From positions 1 through 64,000 of the forward strand of contig NZ_CP102429.1 of NCBI RefSeq assembly GCF_024652905.1: a DNA stretch of 64,000 bases, in the 5' to 3' direction. The notes beneath the pieces are model-generated. The model did no database searches. It was given only the letters and a program-made list of their open reading frames with translations, and was not told the origin of the DNA. The number at the start of each line of letters is the position of its first letter. Position 1 is the stretch's first letter. Shown one piece after another: positions 7,986 through 16,383 of the stretch. Origin of the DNA: Pseudomonas oryzihabitans. GTDB lineage: Bacteria; Pseudomonadota; Gammaproteobacteria; Pseudomonadales; Pseudomonadaceae. The position numbers and the translations under genes are program-made.

Positions 7986-10900
7986 CCTTCCCCGGGCTGT
8001 TCGCGACGGCGCAGGACACTGTGGTAGAGCGCGGGCAGGACCAGCAACGTCAGGGCGGTGGAAGACAGGATGCCGCCGATCACCACGGTCGCCAGCGGCC
8101 GTTGTACCTCTGCGCCGGTGCCCGTCGCCAGGGCCATGGGAATGAAGCCCAGCGAGGCCACCAGCGCAGTCATCAGCACCGGCCGCAGGCGGACCAGCGC
8201 CCCCTCGCGCACGGCGATGTCCAGCGGCTTGCCCTCCTCCAGCAGGCCACGGATGAAGGAGATCATCACCAGGCCATTGAGCACCGCGACGCCCGACAGC
8301 GCGATGAAACCCACGCCTGCCGAGATCGACAGGGGAATGTCCCGCAACCACAACGCCAGCACTCCGCCCGTCAAGGCGAAGGGAATACCGGTAAAGACCA
8401 CGAGGCCGTCGCGCAGATTGCCGAACATCATGAACAGCAGCACGAACACCAGCAGCAAGGCCACCGGCACCACGAGTTGCAGGCGGGCGGCGGCAGCCTG
8501 CAACTGCTCGAATTGGCCACCCCAACTGGTCCAGTAGCCTGCGGGAATCCGTACCTGGTCCGTAATGGCGGCGGTGGCATCCGCCACGAAGCTACCCAGG
8601 TCCCGATCGCGAACATTGGCACTGACGATCACCAGGCGCTTGCCGTCTTCACGGCTGATCTGATTCGGCCCCAGCACCGTTTCCAGGCGCGCCACATCGG
8701 CCAGGGGAATGAACTCGACGCGGCCTTCCACCGCTGGCAATGGAATGGGCAGGCGCGCCAGCACCGCCGGATCGCTGCGCAGCGTTTCCGGGAGGCGGAT
8801 CATCAGATCGAAGCGGCGATCACCCTCGAAAAGCGTGCCGGCCTTGCGTCCGCCGAGCGCCGTGGCAATCACATCCTGGATGTCACCGACATTGAGGCCA
8901 TAACGCGCGGCTCGCTCACGATCGATCTGCACGCTCAGCAGCGGCAACCCCCCGGTCTGCTCCACCTTCACCTCGGCGGCGCCGGTGACCTTCTGCAACA
9001 CCCTGGCAATCTCCGCAGCGGTCTTGTTCAGCACCGCCATGTCGTCGCCGAAGACCTTGACCGCCACATCGCTGCGCACGCCGGAAATCAGCTCGTTGAA
9101 TCTCAGCTGGATCGGTTGCGACAACTCGTAATTGCTACCGGGTACACGCGCCGCCGCTGCTTCCAGCTCGGCCATCAGCTGCTCGCGGGACTTGCCTGGA
9201 TCAGGCCACTGTGCCTGCGGCTTGAGCATCACGTAGCTGTCGGAGATGTTCGGCGGCATCGGATCTGCGGCGATCTCCGCGGTCCCGGTCCTCGCGAATA
9301 CCCGCTCCACCTCGGGTACCTGATCCAGGATGGAGCGCTCCAGGCGTTGCTGCATGTCCACCGATTGCCCCAGGCCGGTACCGGGCACCCTGAGCGCCTG
9401 CAGCGCGAAATCACCCTCGCTCAAGCTAGGTACGAATTCACTGCCCAGGCGCAGCGCCAGCAGCACCGTCAGCACCACGCTCAGGCCAGCGCCGGCGAAC
9501 ACCAGTGGCCGCCGACGCATGGCTGCATCCAACGCGACGGCATAGCCGCGCCGCGCCGCGCTCATCAGTCGATTGTCCTTTTCCTGCACGCGACCCGTGA
9601 CGAACAGCGCCACGGCCGCCGGGACGAAGGTGATGGACAGCAGCATGGCACCCAGCAAGGCGATCACCACGGTAAAGGCCATGGGATGGAACATCTTGCC
9701 TTCCACACCCGTCAGGGCGAACACCGGCAGATAGACCACCATGATGATCAGCTGCCCGAAGATCAGCGGTCTGCGCGCCTCGCGGGCGGCGGCGAACACT
9801 TCCTGGAAGCGCTCCCTTCGATCGAGTACCCGACCGTGCCGTTCCTGGGCATGAGCCAGCCGGCGAATGGCATTCTCCACGATCACCACGGCGCCATCGA
9901 CGATGATGCCGAAGTCGAGCGCACCCAGACTCATCAGGTTGGCGCTGACCCGATTCGCGGCCATGCCGCTGAAGGTGAAGAGCATCGACAGCGGGATCAC
10001 CAGCGCGGTGATCAGCGCCGCGCGCAGATTGCCGAGGAAGACGAAGAGCACGGCGATGACCAGCAGCGCACCCTCCACCAGATTCTTGCGTACCGTGGCG
10101 ATCGCCTTGTCCACCAGCGTGGTGCGGTCGTACACGGCGACCGCCTGCACGCCTTCCGGCAGGTTGCGGTTGATCTGCGCCAGGCGCCCAGCCACCGCCA
10201 GGGCCACCTCGCGGCTGTTCTCGCCCACCCGCATGAAGACGGTGCCGAGCACCGCCTCTTCGCCATTCTCGGTAGCCGCCCCGGACCGCAACTCCTGCCC
10301 TACCCCGACCGTGGCCACATCCCGGACCCGTACCGGGGTACCGTCCACCGTCGCCAGCACGATGGTGGCGATGTCCTCGACGGAGGCGAGCTGCCCCGGT
10401 ACCCGAATCACCAGCTGCTCCCCGGCGCGCTCGATGAAACCGGCGCCGACATTGGCGTTGTTCCGCTCCAGCGCCACCGCCAGTTGTTCCAGGGTGATGC
10501 GATAGCCGGCCAGGCGCTTGGGATCGGGCGCGATCTGATACTCCTTGGCGTAGCCGCCAATGGTGTTGACTTCCGCCACCCCGGGTACGGTACGCAACTG
10601 GGGTTTGACGATCCAGTCCTGGATCTCGCGCAGATCGGTGAGCGTATAGGCTTCGCCGTCAGCCCGGCGCGCCTGAGGCGCGGCCTTCACTGTCCAGAGG
10701 AAGATTTCCCCGAGCCCGGTGGACAGCGGCCCCAGATTGACCTCCACGCCCTCCGGCAGGGCTTCGCGCGCCCCCTGGAGGCGCTCGCTCACCTGCTGGC
10801 GAGCGAAGAACAGATCCGTCCCATCGGCGAAAATGACGCTGATCTGAGCAAAGCCCGAGCGCGACAACGACCGGGTCCGCTCCAGCCCGGGCAGGCCGGC

Positions 10901-11119
10901 CATGGCCGTTTCCAGCGGATAGGTAACCCGCTGTTCGACCTCCAGCGGCGAAGCGCCCGGTACTTCCGCGTTGATCTGTACCTGGACGTTGGTGATGTCC
11001 GGCACCGCATCGATGGGCAGGTGGCGATAGCTGTAGATCCCCAGGGCGGCGATGCCGAGCGTGGCGAGCAGCACCAGCCAGCGCTGCTCGATGGCGAAGC
11101 GAAGAATACGTTCGAACAT
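7982..11119 (-). CDS. czcA: heavy-metal RND efflux pump, CzcA type
   Basis: This 1045-residue inner-membrane RND transporter starts MFERILRFAIEQRWLVLL and has two repeats of one TM plus a large periplasmic loop plus five TMs. TM4 carries DFGIIVDGAVVIVEN, the Asp...Asp...Glu proton-relay pattern of the HME1 (Zn/Cd/Co) group rather than the CusA (Cu/Ag) pattern. It exports divalent cations by proton antiport through the tripartite CzcCBA complex. It is third in a minus-strand czcC-czcB-czcA operon, 9 bp after czcB. Full family length with no lesions seen. Confidence 0.93.
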   Translation of the reverse strand: MFERILRFAIEQRWLVLLATLGIAALGIYSYRHLPIDAVPDITNVQVQINAEVPGASPLEVEQRVTYPLETAMAGLPGLERTRSLSRSGFAQISVIFADGTDLFFARQQVSERLQGAREALPEGVEVNLGPLSTGLGEIFLWTVKAAPQARRADGEAYTLTDLREIQDWIVKPQLRTVPGVAEVNTIGGYAKEYQIAPDPKRLAGYRITLEQLAVALERNNANVGAGFIERAGEQLVIRVPGQLASVEDIATIVLATVDGTPVRVRDVATVGVGQELRSGAATENGEEAVLGTVFMRVGENSREVALAVAGRLAQINRNLPEGVQAVAVYDRTTLVDKAIATVRKNLVEGALLVIAVLFVFLGNLRAALITALVIPLSMLFTFSGMAANRVSANLMSLGALDFGIIVDGAVVIVENAIRRLAHAQERHGRVLDRRERFQEVFAAAREARRPLIFGQLIIMVVYLPVFALTGVEGKMFHPMAFTVVIALLGAMLLSITFVPAAVALFVTGRVQEKDNRLMSAARRGYAVALDAAMRRRPLVFAGAGLSVVLTVLLALRLGSEFVPSLSEGDFALQALRVPGTGLGQSVDMQQRLERSILDQVPEVERVFARTGTAEIAADPMPPNISDSYVMLKPQAQWPDPGKSREQLMAELEAAAARVPGSNYELSQPIQLRFNELISGVRSDVAVKVFGDDMAVLNKTAAEIARVLQKVTGAAEVKVEQTGGLPLLSVQIDRERAARYGLNVGDIQDVIATALGGRKAGTLFEGDRRFDLMIRLPETLRSDPAVLARLPIPLPAVEGRVEFIPLADVARLETVLGPNQISREDGKRLVIVSANVRDRDLGSFVADATAAITDQVRIPAGYWTSWGGQFEQLQAAAARLQLVVPVALLLVFVLLFMMFGNLRDGLVVFTGIPFALTGGVLALWLRDIPLSISAGVGFIALSGVAVLNGLVMISFIRGLLEEGKPLDIAVREGALVRLRPVLMTALVASLGFIPMALATGTGAEVQRPLATVVIGGILSSTALTLLVLPALYHSVLRRREQPGEG

Positions 11120-11128
11120 GATGCGCCC

Positions 11129-12403
11129 TTAGTGGGAGTGCTCGGCCGAGCCCTTGCCCAGTTCCGACTTGAGAATGAAGCTGCCGCGGTCGGCCACTAC
11201 CTGGCCGGCGCTCAAGCCCTGACGAATCTCGGTGCGCTCACCGTCCCGCACCCCGGTGACCACGGGGGTCGCCTGAAATCCGTCCGCCGTCCGGACGAAC
11301 ACCACGGGGCGATCCTCCACGACATGCACGGCGCCACTGGGCACGCCGAGTACCTTGGCCTTGCGCTCGTCAGCGAGCCGTACCGTGACGAACAGACCCG
11401 GGCGCCAGGCGCCGGCCGGATTGGCCAGGGTGACGCGGGCGGTCGCCGCCCGGGTCTGCTCGCCCAGCAGATTGCCGACATGCGCCACGGTGCCCTCGGT
11501 GCGACTGTCCAGCTCTCCTGCAACCACCTCCACCTGTCGGCCAACGGTCACTCGATCGAGGTCACGCGCCGGAACGGCGAACGTCGCCCACACGCGGGAC
11601 AGGTCGGTGAGCGTGAACAGGTTGCTGGCTTCGTCCACTCGCTCGCCGAGGACCAGGTGCTTCTCCACCACCACGCCGTCGAAGGGTGCGCGCAACTCAT
11701 AGCGACTACCGCCCTGAGCGGAGGCCGCGCCACCCAGAGCCTGAGCTTTCTGGCGGGCGTTGCGGACGGCGATCTCGGCTTCCTGCAGCGTCTGCCGCGC
11801 CTGCAGCAGATCCTGCTCAGCACTGATCCGCTCCTGCCAGAGGCTCTGCTCGCGGGCATAGAGGGTGCGCGCCAGCTGCAAACGCTGCTGTGCGGTCGCC
11901 AACTCGCTGCGCACCTCGGACAGCTGCTCGCTGGCGATGACCGCCAGCACCTGTCCCTTGCGCACCCGGTCCCCGAGATTGGCCTTCACCTCCTCGACGA
12001 TGCCGGGGGTGCGAGACACCACGTGAGCGGTACGATCCTCATCGAAGCGAATTTCTCCGGGGAGACTCAAGGACGCGCCCACGCTGACCGGTGTGACCAC
12101 CTGGGTCTCGATACCGGCCGCGCGAATCTGCTCCGCGCTCAGCTCGATCTCGCCTTCGGCATGCGTCTCTTCGCCCTCGCCATGGGCGCCCTCGTCTGCT
12201 GCCTGGCCGTCCTTTTCTGCGGCCAGAGCCGCGTGCGACGGGGCCGTTACCGCCTTGGCAGCGGCCGCCTTCGCCGGGGGTGCAGCGGATTCGGGATGGT
12301 CGTGGCCGGCACCCGCCTGCAGCGTACCGAACGGCAGCCCACTGCCGATTACCGCGATCAGCAGCGGCCGCAGCAGTCTCGGCCTGAATGAAATCATGGT
12401 CAT
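11129..12403 (-). CDS. czcB: periplasmic adaptor of RND metal pump, CzcB type
   Basis: This 424-residue membrane-fusion protein has a signal sequence (RPLLIAVIGSGLPFGTLQAG), then a His/Glu-rich linker (AGHDHPESAAPP, HGEGEETHAEGE) likely to bind metal. A biotinyl-lipoyl/beta-barrel core with a coiled-coil hairpin follows. The start ATG at 12403 has GGAG upstream; an in-frame start further up (12448) lies inside czcC and is less likely. It links CzcA to the outer-membrane channel. Confidence 0.9.
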   Translation of the reverse strand: MTMISFRPRLLRPLLIAVIGSGLPFGTLQAGAGHDHPESAAPPAKAAAAKAVTAPSHAALAAEKDGQAADEGAHGEGEETHAEGEIELSAEQIRAAGIETQVVTPVSVGASLSLPGEIRFDEDRTAHVVSRTPGIVEEVKANLGDRVRKGQVLAVIASEQLSEVRSELATAQQRLQLARTLYAREQSLWQERISAEQDLLQARQTLQEAEIAVRNARQKAQALGGAASAQGGSRYELRAPFDGVVVEKHLVLGERVDEASNLFTLTDLSRVWATFAVPARDLDRVTVGRQVEVVAGELDSRTEGTVAHVGNLLGEQTRAATARVTLANPAGAWRPGLFVTVRLADERKAKVLGVPSGAVHVVEDRPVVFVRTADGFQATPVVTGVRDGERTEIRQGLSAGQVVADRGSFILKSELGKGSAEHSH

Positions 12404-12444
12404 GCAAGAACTCCGCACCCGGTTCGTTACCGGGATCTGTAGCG

Positions 12445-13692
12445 TCATGGGGAGGTGAAGAGCGGGCCATGGAGGCGTTCGAGGCGAGCCCAGGCAGCGA
12501 TCTGCGCCCGCTGGGCGAGCAGGTACTGCCCCCGCGCCGCAATGAGGGCGCGCTGGGCTTCCAGCACATCCAACTGGGCGAAACGTCCCAGCGAGAAGCC
12601 GCGCGTGAGGTCATCGACCGTGCGCTGGCCCGCCGGCATCACCCGGTTGCGCAAGTCGTCGACGTCCGCTGCCGCGCTACGCCAGTCGCGCAGCGCCTGA
12701 AGGGTCTCGGCCTGAATCTGCAGCTCGGTCGCTCGCTGTAGATCCCGGGCCTGGTCGGCGCGGCTGGAGGCGGCGAGCAGGTTGCCCTGGTTGCGATCGA
12801 AGAGCGGTAGCGGGAGCGAGAAGCCCACCAGATTCACCCGCTCCCCCTCGAGCTCGTCGTATTGGCTGCCCAGGCTCACCCGCACGTCCGGATAGCGCTG
12901 GCTGCGCTGCAGATCGACGTCGGCATCCCCGGCGGCTACCTGCTGCCGCGCCTTGAGCATCGCCGGTGTCTGGCGGATCGCCTGCAGCAGCCGGGCTTCG
13001 CCGGGAGGTTCGGGCAGACGATCCAGGTCACCGACCGGCTCACCGAGTTCGATCACTGAGACACCCAGTTGGCGGGCAAGACTTACCCGCGCGTTGTCAC
13101 GCTGCTGCAGTGCGCGTCTCAGCTCCAGCCGCTGGGTGACCTGTTCCACCTCCGCGCGGGTACCCGATACCGGTGAAAGCTTGCCCGCTCGAATCTGCGC
13201 CCCCGAGCTGTCCAGGCTGCGCTGGGCCAGCGCCTGCGATTGCTTGGCGAGCCGCACCGCTTCTTCTGCCAAGAGCAACTCGTAAAAGCCCTGGATGATG
13301 TCCGCACGGAGGGCATAACGGCGCGCCTCGAGGTCCGCGTCGACCACGCCAGCGTTGGCCTCGGCCACCGCCACCCGTGCGGCGCGCTTGCCGCCCAGCT
13401 CAAAGGGCTGGGTGAGCGTGATGCTACGGGTCTGACTGGCAGAGCGAGTGTCCTCGACCTCGAAGGCGAGTTCCGGGTTGGGCAGGAGGCCTGCCTGCTG
13501 CCGTGCACCTGCGGCCGCGGCGGTCTCCTGGCGGGCCGCCAGGTAGTCGGGATTGTCGCGCAGGGCCTGGGCCAGCGCCTGCTCCAGGGTCAGCGCTGAG
13601 GCCTGGGCCGATCCGCCGGCGAGCAGCAGGCCCAGCCCCAGCACCATCAGGTGCCATAGGGCGGGATGTCGACAAGAAAAGAATAGCGGCAC
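12445..13692 (-). CDS. czcC: outer-membrane channel of RND metal pump, CzcC type
   Basis: This 415-residue TolC-family protein has a signal peptide (LMVLGLGLLLAGGSAQA), then two OEP repeats with long heptad-rich helices. The segment LTLEQALAQALRDNPDYLAAR is typical of the first repeat. It is first in the czcCBA operon and divergent from czcR, with a 220-bp shared control region. It forms the exit duct for metal ions. Confidence 0.9.
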   Translation of the reverse strand: MPLFFSCRHPALWHLMVLGLGLLLAGGSAQASALTLEQALAQALRDNPDYLAARQETAAAAGARQQAGLLPNPELAFEVEDTRSASQTRSITLTQPFELGGKRAARVAVAEANAGVVDADLEARRYALRADIIQGFYELLLAEEAVRLAKQSQALAQRSLDSSGAQIRAGKLSPVSGTRAEVEQVTQRLELRRALQQRDNARVSLARQLGVSVIELGEPVGDLDRLPEPPGEARLLQAIRQTPAMLKARQQVAAGDADVDLQRSQRYPDVRVSLGSQYDELEGERVNLVGFSLPLPLFDRNQGNLLAASSRADQARDLQRATELQIQAETLQALRDWRSAAADVDDLRNRVMPAGQRTVDDLTRGFSLGRFAQLDVLEAQRALIAARGQYLLAQRAQIAAWARLERLHGPLFTSP

Positions 13693-13793
13693 GACAGCGG
13701 CTCCTGTGCAGAAGGCGCGACGCTCGAAGGGAGCGACGCTCGATAGCGAAGCCGACTCTAGGGAGCGCCACCTATCGCTCCGGTGACACCAAC

Positions 13794-13809
13794 ATTACAA
13801 AGCTGCAAG
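13794..13809. promoter_or_regulatory. degenerate OmpR-type box in the czcC-czcR intergenic region
   Basis: ATTACAAAGCTGCAAG keeps the ATTACA half of the box found at 4380 and 7970, with a weaker second half (TGCAAG). It sits between divergent czcC and czcR, where the response regulator would be expected to bind. Confidence 0.4.
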
Positions 13810-13912
13810 GAAGTTGCCGCCGGGCAAGGATAGCGGCAGGCTTGGTCGCTTGACCCTCTACTGGCTACAGGCTGCAGCCTGCGTCGCCCTCTCGACACGA
13901 CCGACACCGACG

Positions 13913-14587
13913 ATGCGCTTACTGATAGTGGAAGACGAAGCCCGGGCTGCGGATTATCTGCAGCAGGGCCTCACGGAGAATGGCTATGTGGTCGATCGGG
14001 CCGCGACCGGAATCGATGGCTTGCATCTGGCCCTCCAGCAGGACTACGACCTGATCCTGCTGGACATCAATCTGCCGACGATGGATGGCCTGGAAGTCCT
14101 GGAATTGCTGCGCCGACGCAAGCAGACCCGGGTGATGCTGCTGACGGGGCAGAGCCGCACCAGCGAACGCGTCCGTGGACTGGACGCCGGCGCTGACGAC
14201 TATCTGACCAAGCCTTTCGAATTTCCGGAGTTGCTCGCCCGCATCCGCGCGCTGCTCAGGCGCGGCGAGACGCGAGTGCTCAGCGAGACCCTGCAACTGG
14301 CCGACCTCGAACTGCATCCCTTTCGCCATCGGGCCTTTCGCGGCGACCAACGCATCGACCTGACCAGCAAGGAATTTGCGCTGCTTCATCTGCTCATGCA
14401 GCGCCAGGGCGAAGTGCTCTCCCGCACCGAGATCATCTCGCGGGTCTGGGACATGAATTTCGACTGCGACACCAACGTGGTGGAGGTTGCGATTCGACGC
14501 TTGCGGATGAAGGTCGATGAGCCCTTCGGGGAAGCCCTTATCCATACCGTAAGAGGCGTTGGCTACGTGATGGAGCGTCGTTCGTGA
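13913..14587 (+). CDS. czcR: OmpR-family response regulator, CzcR/CopR type
   Basis: This 224-residue regulator has a receiver domain with acidic pocket VEDEA, phospho-acceptor Asp in LILLDINLP (about residue 51) and Lys in LTKPFEF. An OmpR winged helix (ELHPFRHRAFRGDQ...NVVEVAIRRLRMKVD) follows. I start at ATG 13913 because it gives the standard MRLLIVEDEA beginning. Its stop overlaps the GTG of the kinase gene. It presumably activates the divergent czcCBA operon on metal excess. Confidence 0.9.
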   Translation: MRLLIVEDEARAADYLQQGLTENGYVVDRAATGIDGLHLALQQDYDLILLDINLPTMDGLEVLELLRRRKQTRVMLLTGQSRTSERVRGLDAGADDYLTKPFEFPELLARIRALLRRGETRVLSETLQLADLELHPFRHRAFRGDQRIDLTSKEFALLHLLMQRQGEVLSRTEIISRVWDMNFDCDTNVVEVAIRRLRMKVDEPFGEALIHTVRGVGYVMERRS

Positions 14588-15999
14588 GGCCCATGAGCCT
14601 GGCCCTGCGCCTGGGGCTGATGGTCACGGGCGTGGGCTTGCTGTTGGCCATCCTGCTGGTCGTCATGGTGTACAGCGTTCTGGATCGAGAGCTGGGCAGG
14701 CGCGCTGCCGACCAGCTGCAAGCCAAATTGGGTCAGATCCAGCACAGCCTGGAAGAGCGTCCCACGGATCCCAAGGCGCCCTGGCAGCACAGCTTGGCTG
14801 ATACGCTGCTCGGCCACGAGGAGCTGTCAGTCACGGTGCTGTCGGCCACCGGGGACACTCCCCTGTACGGGCTGGGCTCCCATGCCTATGCCGACGAGCT
14901 CCGGCCAGAACGCTGGCCGGATGCCCAGACCTTGGCCTGGCACTCCGATGACGGTCATGACCTTTTGACTGCCCGAGCCAACCTGACCATTCCAGGGCTA
15001 CCGCCACTGCAGCTACTGCTGAGCCAGGATCGCAGCAACGACAGCTTCCTCCTGGACGCCTTCCTCCGCGCGGCCCTAATCAGTCTGCCGATTCTGCTGC
15101 TGCTGATCGGCGCCGCAGCGTGGTGGACGGGCTATCAGGGCCTTGCACCCTTGCGGCGCTTCCGCCGTACCGCACGGTCGATCACTACCCGACAGCTCAC
15201 CTTGCGGGTCGACGACACCAACCTGCCTGCAGAAGTGGCTGAGCTGGCCACTGCGCTGAATACCATGCTGGAGCGCCTCAACGCCGGGGTGCAGTTGCTC
15301 GACCGCTTCGCCGACGACGTTGCCCACGAGTTGCGTACGCCGCTCGGGATCCTCATTGGGCGTACGCAGATGATACTCAGCCGGAAGCGTGACGAGACCG
15401 CGTATCAACAGGCCCTGGAGGAATCCCTGGACGAGTTGGATCGCCTGAGCCGAATCGTCACGGACATGCTGCTGCTGGCCCGCCTGGACAGTCACGAACC
15501 GCTGAGTTCATTGGGCAAGGTGGCTGTCGAGCACGAGGCGCTCAGGGTCTGCAGCCTGTTCGAAGCCTATGCCGAGGCGCGCGAACTCGAGCTGGCCGTC
15601 GAGGGGCAGCTGCTGGTCGAGGGCGACACGCTAATGATCCAGCGTGCCATCTCGAACGTGCTATCGAACGCCATTCGACATGCTTATCCCGGGACTGAGG
15701 TGACGGTGACGTTGTTTAGGCGAGAAGACGGCGTCGGGTGCGTGGCGGTTACCAACCAAGGCCCCCCGATCGCTACCGAGGAGCTGCCCAGGCTCTTCGA
15801 GCGCTTCTACCGTGGCAGTGACCGCCATACCGCCGGCAATGGGTTGGGGCTGGCGATCGTACGCGCGATCATGGCTTATCATGGAGGTGGGGCATGCGTG
15901 GAATGTTCAGAAGGGCAGACACGCTTTCTACTAAAGTTTCCACCTTCGTCTTATCTGCTGCCGCCATTGGCAGTCAACGGCAGTAACGGTGCTCAATAG
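14584..15999 (+). CDS. czcS: heavy-metal sensor histidine kinase, CzcS type
   Basis: This 471-residue kinase has TM1 (LGLMVTGVGLLLAILLVVMV), a periplasmic sensor loop of about 140 residues, TM2 (ISLPILLLLIGAAAWW) and HAMP. The HisKA box is DDVAHELRTPLG with the phospho-His. HATPase motifs are N (ISNVLSNAIRHA), G1/F (LFERFYRG) and G2 (GNGLGLAIV). Start is GTG 14584, overlapping the czcR stop, or ATG 14593. It senses periplasmic metal and phosphorylates CzcR. Confidence 0.9.
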   Translation: MRPMSLALRLGLMVTGVGLLLAILLVVMVYSVLDRELGRRAADQLQAKLGQIQHSLEERPTDPKAPWQHSLADTLLGHEELSVTVLSATGDTPLYGLGSHAYADELRPERWPDAQTLAWHSDDGHDLLTARANLTIPGLPPLQLLLSQDRSNDSFLLDAFLRAALISLPILLLLIGAAAWWTGYQGLAPLRRFRRTARSITTRQLTLRVDDTNLPAEVAELATALNTMLERLNAGVQLLDRFADDVAHELRTPLGILIGRTQMILSRKRDETAYQQALEESLDELDRLSRIVTDMLLLARLDSHEPLSSLGKVAVEHEALRVCSLFEAYAEARELELAVEGQLLVEGDTLMIQRAISNVLSNAIRHAYPGTEVTVTLFRREDGVGCVAVTNQGPPIATEELPRLFERFYRGSDRHTAGNGLGLAIVRAIMAYHGGGACVECSEGQTRFLLKFPPSSYLLPPLAVNGSNGAQ

Positions 16000-16383
16000 C
16001 TCAAGTAGATTAGGTTTGTAGTGCGTAAAGTAGTGCTCAGCGGCACAAAATAGCAGAGCGCGGTAGAAATTTGTCAATGTCGCAGTAGACGAAATGAGCA
16101 AGGCTTTTTTCTCACTATATTCCCCTTCCCTTCTGCCGCGCTGAGGTGGACGTCAGTTCAAATATGGGGCTAGTAGCTCGCTCCCTTCCTGCTTTTCCTT
16201 CTATCGCGCGCGGGGCGCGGGCGGATAGAGAGGGGAGCTCGGGTGGAGGGGGTGCAGAGGGTTGAGGTGAGGGGTATGTGCAGGGGTGGTATATATTTGG
16301 TTCGCCTGCAGCACATAATCGGCGAGCCAAGTCAGGACGAGGGGAATTGTGAAGGCCCCATCCCTGGAGGCCTTTCAAACCAC
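16000..16383. other. intergenic region between metal island and STAND gene
   Basis: No gene is supported. The first 150 bp are AT-rich, then a GA-rich strand begins. The flanking genes (czcS plus strand, STAND gene minus strand) converge here, so a junction between two acquired segments is plausible. No inverted repeats or tRNA are seen. Confidence 0.5.

Noticed and set aside
8021..12391. Very long plus-strand open frame (about 1456 codons) over the czcA-czcB region
   Set aside because: It is antisense to two clear, complete genes and its translation is low-complexity His/Arg/Gln-rich, typical of the reverse strand of GC-rich coding DNA.
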